Shown piece by piece: positions 10,413 through 22,048 of a stretch of 64,000 bases of DNA; the stretch's first letter is position 1, and each line of letters opens with the position of its first letter. Location of the stretch: contig CM070624.1 in assembly GCA_036346255.1 (NCBI GenBank), positions 17,764,626 through 17,828,625 of the forward strand, written 5' to 3'. This stretch comes from Ampelocalamus luodianensis (taxonomy: Eukaryota > Streptophyta > Magnoliopsida > Poales > Poaceae). A program made the translations under genes and the position numbers. The notes under the pieces are model-generated. The model was not told where the DNA came from. It saw only the letters and a list, made by a program, of their open reading frames with translations, and searched no databases.

Positions 10413-11087
10413 ATGCAGATAACTGGAATTACAAACCGGGAGTTTGAGGAGCTGGCCCAGCATGACCAGAATTATTTGACTTGGGCATCAGATGTCGAAA
10501 TCGTACTTGGAGCCAGGAAGCTCCGTGTTGCTATTGGACTCGGCGCCTCGCAGGATGCCGTTCTAACTACTGAGGAGAATGATCAGGCACTTCATTTCCT
10601 CAGACACCATCTCTGCCTAACGCTCAAGAATGAGTATATGGCAGAAAAGAGCGCACTAGCTTTGTGGACCGCCCTGAAGAAGCGGTTCGAAAAACTGAAG
10701 TACAACATCCTGCCTCGGGCAGAGCAGGAGTGGACTCGACTACATTTAGCTGACTACAAGACCGTGGGGGAGTACAACTCTGATTTGCACAGAATTTGTA
10801 CCAATCTTCAGCTATATGGTAAAGTAATCACAGATGCGAAGAAGATTGAGAAAACTCTCTCTACCTTTCACCCAAATGCGGTGCAATTCGCACGCAACTA
10901 CCGTCAAGATGGCTACAAGGAATATGCCGAACTGATAGATATTATGCAAGTTGCAGAAGCTCAAGATGAGGTTCTCAGAAATAACTACATCTCACAACCG
11001 TCTAGTAGCAAAGTTGGCCATGAAGTCCAGAAGATAATTAATTTGCAAGCATTAGCGAATCAACTGCCTGATCACTTTAGTGATTGA
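10413..11087 (+). CDS. Copia gag (UBN2-type capsid region), truncated
   Basis: The frame encodes 224 residues from ATG 10413 to TGA 11087. It has the plant Copia gag pattern: NREFEELAQHDQNYLTW near the start, ALWTALKKRFEKL in the middle and YNSDLHRICTNLQLYG after it, as in UBN2/gag-polypeptide families. In intact elements gag continues into a CCHC zinc knuckle and then protease. Here the frame stops first and the sequence to 11284 reads only as broken pol-like peptide. The capsid part alone is uninterrupted. Its job would be assembly of the virus-like particle; the element as a whole cannot be autonomous. Confidence 0.85.
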   Translation: MQITGITNREFEELAQHDQNYLTWASDVEIVLGARKLRVAIGLGASQDAVLTTEENDQALHFLRHHLCLTLKNEYMAEKSALALWTALKKRFEKLKYNILPRAEQEWTRLHLADYKTVGEYNSDLHRICTNLQLYGKVITDAKKIEKTLSTFHPNAVQFARNYRQDGYKEYAELIDIMQVAEAQDEVLRNNYISQPSSSKVGHEVQKIINLQALANQLPDHFSD

Positions 11088-11284
11088 AGAGTGTGACCAA
11101 GTCGCATGTGCCTGCACGCAATGCACCGGAGAGGGTTGAAATACCAAAGAAAATAGAAGGTATCCCAAATCCCGTCCAGAGGCCTTAGAATAAAAGGACG
11201 AGAACTCTGGCCCCTCAGATCCCTAATTCGTCGAGAGGGTTGAAGAAGGACTTGACACAGCCGATCACCGAAGTGCCCCAGAAC

Positions 11285-12254
11285 TAGGGGTGTTCGTTCG
11301 GTTTTTTCGGTTTTTTCGGTTCGGTATATACGGTAAATACGGTATTGTTAGTTCGGTAAATACGGTGTTTTTAAAAATACGGTTCGGTTTCGGTAAATCC
11401 CAAGTTTTTTCGGTACGGTATCGGTAAATACCATATTTACCAAAGTTGACGCTGACCAGAACGACGACGTTGCGTAGCGGCGGCAGAAGACTATCCAAGA
11501 TGCACGCACGCAAAGAACCAAAGAAAGTGAGCAAACCTTAACCAAAGAAAGCAAGCAAAGATCGCAGCGATCGCAGCAGCACGCCACGAGCGCCAGCAAA
11601 GACTTGTGTATATACTATGGAGTATGCACTGTGATTACCAGCTGCATGCATGCATGCAGCACATGCTATGGTATTCACGTGGGATGCCAAATGAAATGGA
11701 AATGGATTTGATTGATTGGAGCTGCACATGCATGCAGCACATGCTAATTGCTAAGGTATTCACGTGTGATGCCAAATGAAATGGAAATGGATTTGATTGA
11801 TTGGAGCTGCACATGCATGCAGCACATGCTAATTGCTAAGGTATTCACGTGGGATGCCAAATGAAATGGAAATGGATTTGATTGATTGAGCCGCAGCAGC
11901 GGCAAAGACCCATCGATTTCGATCTCGGGCCGTTGCCATGGGGAATGGGCTGATTGGGCTCCTGGCTCTGTCGAGCGCCATCTGAGGTGGATGGGCCGAC
12001 TGCCCAGTGCGCGCGCCCAAGGCCCCGAGCATTAGCAAGCCGCGCGTGTAGCCAGTAGAACTACACACATTTCGGTTTTTTTTTTTCGGTTTTTTCGGTT
12101 TTCAGCCGGTTTTTACCGAAAAAACTGAAATCCCAAAAAACAAGATTTCCGAATCCCGTACCGAATACCGAATACCGGTCAAACCGAGTTGACCGGTACG
12201 GTTTGGTATTTTTGGTACGGTTTATTCGGTACGGTTTTAAAATGAACAGCCCTA
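11285..12254. mobile_element. Non-autonomous hAT element in the Copia pol region
   Basis: The element starts TAGGGGTGTTCGTTCGG and ends GAACAGCCCTA. The terminal 11-12 bp are inverted with one mismatch. It is flanked by a perfect 8-bp duplication CCCAGAAC (11277-11284 and 12255-12262), the hAT signature. Both ends are filled with CGGTTTTTTCGG-like repeats that form a long imperfect inverted repeat. The interior has no transposase but has an 85-bp tandem repeat. Confidence 0.92.
11650..11890. repeat. 85-bp tandem repeat inside the hAT element
   Basis: The unit containing GTATTCACGTGGGATGCC and ATGGATTTGATTGATTGG recurs with starts near 11671, 11756 and 11841, i.e. every 85 bp, about 2.7 copies with few changes. 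Each copy contains CACGTG and TGCATGCA palindromes. Confidence 0.9.
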
Positions 12255-12539
12255 CCCAGAACCAGAAGGGGGGCCAGTTGAGACCTGACATCGGTATGAA
12301 ACATTCAGAAAGGCATACTAGAATTGAACATCCCCATAAAGGGAGAAATCAGCATGGATGTGTGCGCACACATCAGAGATGAAAAACTAAAGGGACTTGC
12401 CCCGCAATTGGAAGCAGCGGTGAGCAAGTAGAAGCATTAGAAGAATCGCCCCTTGAAGAAATAGCTATAAGCTTTATGACATGGGGAGAATCTTTGAATA
12501 TGACAACAACCAATGTCGACATTTACTTTGCAAAGAAAC

Positions 12540-13675
12540 TTACCACAATCATCAATCTTGATCCACAGCCTGCATCGCTCGCTGAATGAAAGAAAAGATC
12601 AGATTGGAAGAAGACAATAGAAACTGAATTATTCTCTCTGAATAAAAGAAAAACGTTTGGGCTTGTAAGCCGCACGCCTCCCCTTGTGCCTCCCCGTAGT
12701 GGGTATTTTGTTCGAAAGAGAAATGAAAAGAAGCAAGACTCGTTGCACAAGGTTTCACTGAACGTCCATGAGATGATTATGAAGAAACCTATTCCTCGGT
12801 CATAGGCGAAACTCCCTTTAGATATTTATCTCAATGGCAGTGACTTGAAGTTAAAAGTGAAATAGATGGATGGGGTACCAGCATACCTTTATGAAATATT
12901 GGATTCAGTCATTTATATGAAGATACCTGAATGTATCCCTGTCCCGAACCAAAATAGAGCAAATAGAAATATGTACAGTGTGAAACTCAGGAAGTCACTG
13001 TACGAACTAAAGCAATCAGGCAGAATGTGATATAATCGCTTGAAGCGACTTCATATACAAGAAAGGCTACACGAATAATGAGAATAATCTCTGTGTATTT
13101 GTACGACGATCCTAGAATAGATTTTGTATAATCTCAGAGTATGAAGATGATCTGAATATCATCGGAACCCTGAAGGATATTAAGAAAGCAAGCTCTTACC
13201 TGGAGTCGGAGTTTTAAATGAAAGATTTTGGGTAAAACCAAATATTGCCTAAGCTTGCAACTTGGGTATGCCCCTGAAGGGATATTAGTGCACCAGTCAA
13301 CCTACACTCGAAAAATGTTAGAAATGTTTGACTTTGAAAATGCATACCCTTCGAAAGTGCCAATATTCGGGAGATCTTTGCAGCAAGACAAGGATCTATA
13401 CAGACCTAGAGAAGAGGGAGAGGAAGTCATGGGACCGAAATTCCCATACTTAAATGCATTAGAAGCACTCTTGTATTTAGCAAACAGTACTAGAACAAAC
13501 ATTGCGTTTGCCGTAAACCTTCTAACAAGATATAGTACATAACCTACCAAAGGCATTAGCAGGGAATAAAGGACATCTTTCGATACCTCTAAGGAAGCAA
13601 AGAACTTGGTCTGTTCTACGAAAAGAACCAAGACCTAACTATGAAAGGCAATGCAGATGACGGGTACCTGTAGGA
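12540..13675 (+). pseudogene. Copia reverse transcriptase remnant
   Basis: Translated in shifting frames this shows Copia RT blocks: SLAE...KKRSDWKK, VFVRKRNE-like, YLYEILDSVIYMKIPE, NMYSVKLRKSLYELKQSGRM, then SYLESEF, and the long open piece 13228-13542 (GYAPEGILVHQSTYTRKMLE, FAVNLLTRYS). Many stops and frameshifts interrupt it and the YVDD box is not intact. The sequence breaks off at GGGTACCTGTAGGACCCGC, where the solo LTR was inserted, and resumes at 16556. Confidence 0.85.
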
Positions 13676-13680
13676 CCCGC

Positions 13681-16555
13681 TGTAGGATCGAGTAGGCCGA
13701 CTAGAGGGGGGGTGAATAGGCGTTTTAAAACTTTAAAGCGCTAAAACCGATTTCTAATGCGGAAGCTAATACAGAGACGGTTTTGCACAATTAAGGCCTA
13801 AATCCACTAGGCTCAACTAAGTGTACCAACAATACAAGTCTATTGATAATAATCAATCAAACAAGGACTTGTAAGCAATTCAATTTAAGCAATGTAGATA
13901 GCACACAACATGGCAAGCATTCATACACAATGAATGAGTAACTTAATTATATGAATGCAAATTGTAATATGGTAGAGCTCAAGAATGCAAACCACAAGAT
14001 GACACGGCGATGTTTCACCGTGGTGTTCGGAGGCTTGCCGGTCTCCCCTAATCCACGTTGAGGGAAACCCAAACCAATTGGACCAGCTCCACGAATTAAG
14101 CCTTCCTCCGAGGTATCAAACACCTCGCTCCACTAGGGTTACTCTTACTCCACTCCGGAGATGACGAGCACCAAGCCACTCACAAACGCCCGGGTCTCCT
14201 CATAAGCTTCACCTGAGAAGATCACCGACGCACGACGCCTCCACGCCGTCTAGGTGTCGGTAAACACCAAGAGTAACAAGTCTCCAACTTTCACTTGAAC
14301 CAATAAAGTGTCAAAGCTCTTGTGGATACTAAATCCACCACCTAATGCAACACATGCAATAGGATTTGCCTCTCAAACCTCACTAAGTGCAACACATGCA
14401 CAAATGGGAGTAGAGGGCTTGCTCTTAGCTCAAAAGAACTCAATGGGGCACCAGCAACTTCTCCTCACACGACCAAGGTGGGTATATATAGCCCACACAC
14501 AAAAACTAGCTGTTGGGGCAAGATTCTGTCGAAACAACAGGCCGGTCTAATCGCGAGCAAATGGCGGTCGGACGCACCCTCCAACGGTCAGAAAAATAGC
14601 CGTTGGAGGGCCTCCGGTCTGACCGCCAACCAATGGCCGGTCAGATCGCACCGGCCGGTCTGACCGCCCAACACACGCCGGTTAGACCGCACAAGAAAAA
14701 ACCAGAAAACTCAGCTCTCTGGAAAAAGTTGACCGTGGGCTTGACCCGCAAGGCCGGTCAAACCGCGCCCATGCCGCCGGTCAGACCGTTACCACCGGTC
14801 AGACCGCTACCAGAGGCGGTCAGACCGCCAACAGTCACCAAGACTGAGATCAGACATTGCACATTTGCTTCAACTCAATTTGCAAAACATATTTGCCAAT
14901 TGATGCAACATGTACACAAGAGATGAAAGTTAGATTCTCAACAAGTTGCAAAACATATTTGCCAACTTTTAGAATCAACTCCACAAGAAATAAGGTACAT
15001 GGACTTAAACTATTTACAAAACACATTCGCAAACAAAAGTCACATGCTACAAGGAATAACCATGAGCCACAACTATTTGCAAAATGCATTCGCAAATATA
15101 GGCAACATGTTAAGTTGAGCTAGAGCAAACACAAAGAGCTATCAACACATGACTGACTCAAGTTACTAATTAAGACCCCTCTTAATAGTACGGCAACCTA
15201 TTCTAGCAATCCGGTCTCCCAACCAAACACCGAGACCGGTAAAAGACTAGGAACACATCCTTAGCCCTAGCTAGTCATACCTTTGCTTTGCGCAAACACT
15301 TGAAGCTTGATGACGCACATCCTTGCTTCAAGTCCGGGTTAGTTGACTTAATGTCCATCAACATATGATGACATCTTTCATTCTAAGTCTTGACATGCAT
15401 CAACTCAGGATGCACTCTTCACTTGACCTTCATCAACACATGATGGATTCTTCTTGACTTGACGATCAACTCATGATCATTTCCACTTCTTGAACTTGAT
15501 ATGCGTCCTTTACTTCAAGCTCTTTACTTCAACATCATCAACCCATGATGATATTCTTCTCTTGATATCATCAACAAATGATGATATTCTTCTTCAAAAT
15601 CTTGACTTGATGACGATCAACTCATGACGTCATCCGAAGTCTTCAATCACATGGAACATAGCCTATTTCACCAACTCATAGAAAAATGTTAGTTCCACAA
15701 GGTGATTGTCATTAATTACCACAACATACCATTAACCAATAATGGTGGGACAAGATACCACAATCTTTCCCTCTTCGGTAATTGATGACAACCAACACAA
15801 TTATAGATAATTGAATATAATTGGTATGAGTATATATAAGCCACGCAAGTTATATATACTCAAAGGATATATGAGCTTATACGAACTACGCAAGTCTCAT
15901 ATGCTCATATGAATATATACAAACTACACAAGTTGTATATATTCAAGGATGTGAGTATATATAAACTACACAAGTTGCATATACTCATATGAATATATTA
16001 ACTACACAAGTTAAATATATTCAAGGATATGTTTCAAAGTAAAGATCCTAAATATATGTGGACATGAGAATATGGATCAATACTAATGAAACCTCAAAAT
16101 ATAGAGTGAACTCCCTAAATGTTTGCATACACGAATGTGTAATAAAGACATATGCACATATTCAAGTTTCCATTTTTGGTGAAGTTCAACCTATATTTTG
16201 GATCCGAGGAATGCAACAAGATATAATAAAATGATGTCGAATGCATACCTCTTTGATCTTTAAATCCAACTGAGACTAAGCATAAGATATAGCAATATAG
16301 AGGAGTTAATATGAACATACTTGTTTGGATTTTACCCTTTTATCTCCAAGTTGAGACTAAACAATTTGTATGACAATACAAGTGTTAGTCTCATAAAGAT
16401 TTGTCATTTGGAAAGCATATCTTATTTGATTTTTACCTCTTTATCCATTTGAGACTAAACAGTAGTTATAGCAAAAAGAGTGTTAGTCTTATAAATAGAT
16501 TTGTCATTAATAACCAAAAATCCATTAACACATAATGATGGGTCTAGATTCTTCA
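13681..16555 (-). mobile_element. Solo LTR (2.9 kb) inserted in the Copia pol
   Basis: The insert begins TGTAGGATCGAG and ends AGATTCTTCA, i.e. TG...CA, and is flanked by a perfect 5-bp duplication CCCGC (13676-13680 and 16556-16560). The Copia reading continues on both sides (GYL / SDPH-like before, then TAKSQTGYVF after), which proves the borders. There are no internal genes, so a single long LTR left by unequal recombination is the simplest reading. Orientation is guessed as minus from the phrase TTGGTTGTCATCAATTACC on that strand, which resembles the region near the end of Sirevirus-type elements. Degenerate repeats of GCCGGTCTGACCG lie at about 14520-14830, and another ~60-bp AT-rich repeat at 15820-16030. 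Confidence 0.82.
14520..14830. repeat. Degenerate CCGGTCTGACCG repeat cluster
   Basis: About ten variants of a short motif (GGTCTGACCGC / GGTCAGACCG) are packed irregularly here, inside the solo LTR. The motif is nearly self-complementary. Spacing is not constant, so this is a motif cluster rather than a strict tandem array. Confidence 0.7.
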
Positions 16556-16947
16556 CCCGCATACAGCTAAGTCGCAAACAGGCTATGTCTTCCTATGTGG
16601 TGGAACTGCAATTTCATGTAAATCGTCTAAGCAAAGCATTGTATCGACTTCGACGAACCACTCAAAAATTATAGCACTGTACGAGACCGCACGTGAATGC
16701 TTTTGGCTTCGGCGGATGATTCACCACATCCAGTTGTCATGTGGATTGAATACCGCACAAACCCCCACTATTATCTATGAAGATAATGCAGCTTCTGTTG
16801 CACAAGTGCAGATAGGTTATATGAAGAGTCCTCTCACAAAGTATATCAACCCCAAGTTCTTCTATGCTCATGAAATACAAAAGATTGACGAAATTAAAGT
16901 ACTGCATACTAAGTCATGTGAAAATCTTGCAGATTTATTCACTAAGT
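16556..16947 (+). pseudogene. Copia RNase H remnant
   Basis: This resumes the Copia pol after the solo LTR: SQTGYVF-like start, then the open piece from 16716 with TIIYEDNAASVAQVQ (catalytic Asp of the Copia RNase H), KYINPKFFYAHEIQK and CENLADLFTK, the usual C-terminal end of Copia pol. A TAA follows. Frameshifts lie in the first part. Confidence 0.88.
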
Positions 16948-17292
16948 AACTTCCAGCATCTAACTTTGAAAGGTGCATACGTGGAATTGGAATGATGAGA
17001 TTTAGAGAAGTGCAGAATTCAGGGGGAGAACCTTCACAAACTCATTACTAAAGTTTGATCACGAAGATTGAGTACACAAAGAGTAAATCCTGGAGATTAA
17101 ATGAAATTGAATGGATTGTACTCTTTTTCCCTTGACGAGTTTTCTCGAAGTTTCTCGGCTAAGGCTTTTAATGAGGCAATTCGTGCAACATAGCAGAACA
17201 TGATTCATGTACTCTTTCTCCAAATTTTTCCTCTGGATTTTTATGGAGTTTTGACGAGACATGGACATGAAGGATAAGAGCCCAAGAGGGAG

Positions 17293-17539
17293 TGTTAAGA
17301 AACCGGGCCCGGCCAGGAGTCCTGGCTCAGGTGGGCACCTCATCCACCCGTAGCCTATATATAGGAGGGGGGACTCCCGACCATTGTACACATTGATTGA
17401 AAGAACAATAAAGAGAAGTCTGTAGTCCCCTCATATCTCTGTGTTCATCTCTATTGTGTTCTTGCATCGTTCTTACGATTCTGAATTTGTCTATGAGGTA
17501 ATCGCTCGGACTAGACTCGCCAGCGACGGTTCCTCAACA
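17293..17539 (+). repeat. Copia 3' LTR
   Basis: This 247-bp copy of the LTR at 8569 runs from TGTTAAGAAACCGGG to CTCAACA. Differences from the 5' LTR are mainly C/T and A/G exchanges. Confidence 0.9.
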
Positions 17540-17578
17540 ATCACTTAGTTCTACGGCTAGACCAACTGTTATTTTTTA

Positions 17579-20500
17579 GAATAAATTTCACAAACTCTTA
17601 GTTTTTGGCATAGATAACGTAAAACCCTAGGTTTAATTTTTTTTTCAAGGAACCACATATTCTTGGCAAAATGTTTTTTTAAAAAACCAGGTTTGTCTTG
17701 TCATGTTTCCACCCAACAGGATATGACAGGTGGGCCCTCCTATTAGTCAAACATACAAGTAAGACCCACCTATGAGCCCCACCCACCTCATTTTCAGGCT
17801 CTCTCCATCGTTATTGATCATTGTTGTTGACTTGCACCAAAGTACTGGTTTACCATCACCGAATGTCGCACAGTCCGTCGTGGCTGATAGTTGGGCCTAA
17901 ATATAGTAAATGAGGATGATAGGTTGGCCCTACTTATTAGTATGACCGACATGTGGGTCTCACCTGTCATATCACATCGGATGGAACAAATATGGCGAAC
18001 CGAGTTTTTAGGGATTTTTTTATATGCTGACAAATGTTTCGTATGCCTGATCTGCCATTATAAAATGACATATCCCTTCCTTGATACTACACAAGCCTTG
18101 AAGTGACTGTCCAAGTACCATTTTCCCTTCGTCTTCTTCTTCCTTCTTCTCAATCGGGACAGAGGTGAGGGAGAGAAACACAGAGAGAGAGATAGAGAGA
18201 TAGAGATGGGAGGCACGACTGCGACGGTGGAACATATATGACGGTGAGCGCCTGGCGTGTTCTCGAGCGACGTGAACACAGGGGAGGTGTTTGGAAGTGC
18301 GGACGTGGACGACTAGAACGGGCAAAGACAAGGCGACCGACATGTAGAGAGAGAAAAAGGGTGGTAGTGGATCCAAGCAGAATCGATGGGAATAGTGCAA
18401 GCATGGAATGTTCTCGAATGAGAGGATTTTGTTTTGTGGATAAGCATGGTGAAGGAGATGCTAGGGAGGTTGGCGACGGCGACGGTTGTGGCGGCGAGTA
18501 GAAGGTCGGTGGTGACAGTTCACGGTTGAGGGTACAGCTGAAGGTGGTGGGGATTGGCTTCAACGCGACGAGGCTCACCTCATGACGCAAATGGCTTGGC
18601 ATGTAATATCCCAATTATCATTAATGAGTGCAATAAGATTAGAGATGGAATTAAGGAAAATAAAAGAAGAAAGAATTCAGAATTTGAGGTTTCGGAAGGG
18701 TTTGTTCACTAAAGTAAGAGAACCTGGGTCATGGTCTTTCAACCCATGGCATTTGGCCTATTAGGGGCCGGTCATAGGGAGAGGGGCAGCCAACGCTAGC
18801 TCCCTCTCCCCTCCCTTGCACCCCTCCCTTCCTTCCCCAACCCTAGCCACCACCCCCATCTCCCTGGCCGCCACCCCCTGTCCAGCGCCTCTCTTCCTGT
18901 GTAGTCTTCATCAAGTCGTCGATCAGAGCATCAAACGTCATCCAATCGGGCTCAAAATTGGTCAGTGTGTTCTTGACTTGTTGCTCTTTGATTTGTAAGG
19001 TTGGGTTGAGGATTAGTTAATAGGAGCACCTATTTTGAGAGAGGATTTGTCAGCTTGGGCTATTGCAGTTTTAGCGCAAAGCAGTGTTGATAGGTGATCT
19101 GTTTGAGTGGTGAAATGATCACAGATTGGGCTAAAACTTTTACAGCTTGTAGAGAACTCGTGTAACTGCATTCTTACCAATTTTCATGGAGTAATTAGCT
19201 GTGGTTTGGGAGATCTAATTTAATAACCGAAGGGGCCAGAATTGTAGTTTCGGGTAGTAGATCTATTTTCTGCTGATCGTATTGCGCTGTAGTTTTGGGT
19301 TCTGTAATGGTGAAATTTGGATTTTTTTGCCTCCTAGAGATAAGTATAGAATTCAAATATATTTATATAGAGTATTTGTGCATGATTTTTGGATGAATAG
19401 ATAATTAGTTATGATTTTTCTAATCTGACTGCATGTTCAGTTCCTTGGTTTCGGGCAGCATGCATGTTTATATAAATTAAAATTTGCAAATTTGGACTTT
19501 TGATATGCAGGAAATTTGGACACATTTGTTGGACCAGTGTATTAGGAGTTATGTAATTTTGAATTATGTGTTCCAGATCTGACTTTCTGTTGGGAACAGT
19601 CGTGGGAAAATGCTAAATTAGAAAAGTTAGTGATTGAATAGAAAAATTGGCATAAATTTATTATGAAATATAATTCTTTTTGGAACCCAGAATGTCTTAG
19701 ATCACTATTTTAGGATGAACCAATTAAAAGTTATGAAATTTCAAAGTTGATATAACCGAAGATGACAAATCTATCTTCAGAGTTAAAAACAAGGGTTTAG
19801 ATGAAATAATACGAACTTTCGATCACCTAAGAAAGTGTGGGTATATGTGTGTAGATTCCAGAAAATCTGAGTTCATGATTTTTGGAGCTATAGATCAAAA
19901 GTTAGGATTATTCTGAGGTGTCTATTCTGTTTTGGGCAGATTGGTGTTCGGGAAGGAATTGTACCGTTTTGGGTTACGGTTAGGAGCGGATATGTCTATT
20001 TAGTTTTATTGCATTATTGTGTGCTTTTGGATGGTATTCTTAGCATGTTTTACGAATGCCAGGAGGTGGTGTCAAACCGGGTTAGAGCCCTCTACTCATT
20101 GTCCCCCATCACACGGTTGAGGCAAGTACAATTTTAGTGCGATATTTTATGTTTGGCAATATTGTTGATTTTATGCATGTTTAATATGATTAAGCATGAT
20201 GAAAATGTTTATTTCACATTGTTTATATGATGGTCGATAATTGATAATTCATATGAGAGCATATTGTGGATTGTTCATTTCATTTCATATCTAGCATGTA
20301 TGTTGGCATGATATATCCATGGGAGTGGGCATTGAGATCCCCATATTTAAGATATGGGCAATGGGTCCCCATCTAAAAAGGATGGACAATGGGTCCTTGC
20401 TTTTGATAATACGGGCACGAGTGAACACCGACCGGTGTAACACTCCGCTATACCAGTATATGCAGAAGAGAAGATGTGGCATGAGCATAATTTGCATTGC

Positions 20501-22048
20501 ACTGCACTTATAAAAATGAATTGTATGTTTTATAATGAGAATGTATTGTTCATGAAATGATGCTTGTTTATGGCTATTCTTACTTGTACTTACTGAGTCA
20601 TAGACTCACTCTTGTTATTTGTCGTTTTATGTTATCGTTGAAGACGGCATGCATCGGGTGGATATAGATCACGAAATAATAGCAAATTTTAGCACAATTT
20701 CCCTTGGTTAAAGTTCAGTTAGCAAAATTTAAATGTAATAAATGGTCAACTTGTGGAACTTCTATTTTTGTATGACTCTGCTTATTGTGGAGGTTGTATT
20801 ACCTATTTAACTCTTGGTTGCATTGCTTTGATGAGTACTTGGTTCTTATTTCTTCCAATTTGTGTGGTTATCAAGCTTGCTGAAATTTAGGAAGTTTTAT
20901 CTTGAAGGATTGTTATTTTAAATGCTTAGATGTTAAGCTTAGCTGTTGACTAGATGGTTTGCTAGAGTTGATAGTGGTAATTAGTTTTATGTTAATCATT
21001 GCAATCGGTCTATAGGATTTAGCTTGCTAAAATTTATGTCTTGTCATATGGTTGCATGATTATTATTTGAGTATAGCTGATAATGATTCTTGGTTAATGG
21101 TTAAAAATTGGAAACGATAGTAGTAGTATGTGACATTTCGGGCTTTTGTTAAGCCGAGGTGTTACATGACAAGAGGACGTCGAGGTGACGGATCAACAAA
21201 GACAGGGTCGAGGGCGGCGGCGGGGATCAACACTGGCGGTCCTCCGGTGGGTTTCGACGAGGAAGAGAGGGTGCTGCAAGGATCTCATGGAAGAGGAGAA
21301 GTCAAAGGCGTGATTAATTTGAGGGAAGAACGAATCAACCGGTGCGATTGCAGAACAAGGCGCCACATTCGCTGGGCTCGAGAATGATGACGGCTTTGGT
21401 GGCGACGTGGGTGACTTTGGGAGGATGAAGAGGGAGGAAAAGATGGCAAACAATGCTGGCGTTGGGCTTGATAGGGAGATGGTAGCGAGGAGGGAGGCGA
21501 GGAGGTGGTGCTAGCTTCGGTCTCTTCTCTTTGCGCTCCACACGAGAGAGAGCGACGTGGTGAGGGCGACACAGCTGGGATGACGTGGAGCGCATGTAGG
21601 GTGACAACGGTGAAGGATGAGCGATGCACGCGTTGAGGACAAAGGAGGACGAGGCGAGGAGGCGACCGAGGGAGGAGCGTGATGTAGGGAGTAGGCTGGT
21701 GGGATGAGGTATGGGGATGAGGGAGAGAAGGAGGAGAGAGAAAGGGAAGGGAGGAGGAAGAAGACGAGGGTAATGTGGGCATTTTAGGGAAAAATTGATG
21801 GCAAAAATCTAATGGAGTTGACGGTAGTAGCAAAAAATGTAACATTTGTGAAATGTAATGGCATGGAAGAGAGATGCCATTTTGTAATGAAAGATCGGGG
21901 ATTCAGAACATTTATAGTGGCATATAAATTTTTTCCTTTTTAAAAACCTTTTGTCTAAGAACATATAATTCTTTGATTTTTTTGTAAAACCTGAGATTTT
22001 GTGTTAACTATGCCCCAAAACATGGGTTTTTGTTTATGAAATTTACTC
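17579..22048. mobile_element. Probable MULE with AT-rich long terminal inverted repeats, interrupted by a solo LTR
   Basis: The left end (AATAAATTTCACAAACTC... GGCATAGATAACG) and the reverse complement of the right end (AGTAAATTTCATAAAC... GGCATAGTTAACA) match over about 80-100 bp with scattered changes. Flanks TATTTTTTA (left) and TATTTTTAA (right) agree at 8 of 9 positions, the length expected for Mutator-like elements. No transposase was seen. Without the solo LTR (18602-21166) the element is about 1.9 kb and includes purine-rich, G+C-rich sequence (18120-18600 and 21170-21750) that may be captured gene material. Exact borders are uncertain by a few bases. Confidence 0.62.
18602..21166. 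mobile_element. Solo LTR (2.6 kb), Gypsy-type ends
   Basis: The piece starts TGTAATATCCCAA and ends AGCCGAGGTGTTACA, the ends common to large chromovirus-type (Tekay/Del-like) LTRs. Flanks TGGCA (18597-18601) and TGACA (21167-21171) are a 4-of-5 match for a target duplication. It contains no gag or pol, but does contain a C/T-rich leader-like segment (18780-18900) and the phrase TTACTTACTGAGTCATAGACTCAC (first part near 20580), often seen in such LTRs. Read as a recombination product of a full element. Confidence 0.75.

Larger units (their letters stand above)
8569..17539 (+). mobile_element. Degenerate Ty1/Copia LTR retrotransposon with nested insertions
   Basis: Two related LTRs (8569-8817 and 17293-17539), both TGTTAAG...CTCAACA, bound a plus-strand element. 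The flanks ATCAG (8564-8568) and ATCAC (17540-17544) are a near-match 5-bp target duplication. In order inside are a gag frame (10413-11087), a reverse transcriptase remnant (about 12540-13660) and a Copia RNase H remnant (16561-16947). Protease and integrase are gone. The order gag-RT-RNase H on the plus strand and the residue patterns fit Copia. The polypurine stretch AAGAGGGAG precedes the 3' LTR. The LTRs differ at many positions, mostly by transitions, so this is an old copy. Two later elements sit inside: a hAT element (11285-12254) and a solo LTR (13681-16555). Confidence 0.92.

Noticed and set aside
18150..21845. Ser/Pro-rich minus-strand frames near 18.2-18.6 and 21.3-21.8 kb
   Set aside because: Low complexity from CT-rich sequence, no domain, interrupted by a solo LTR; not supported as genes.
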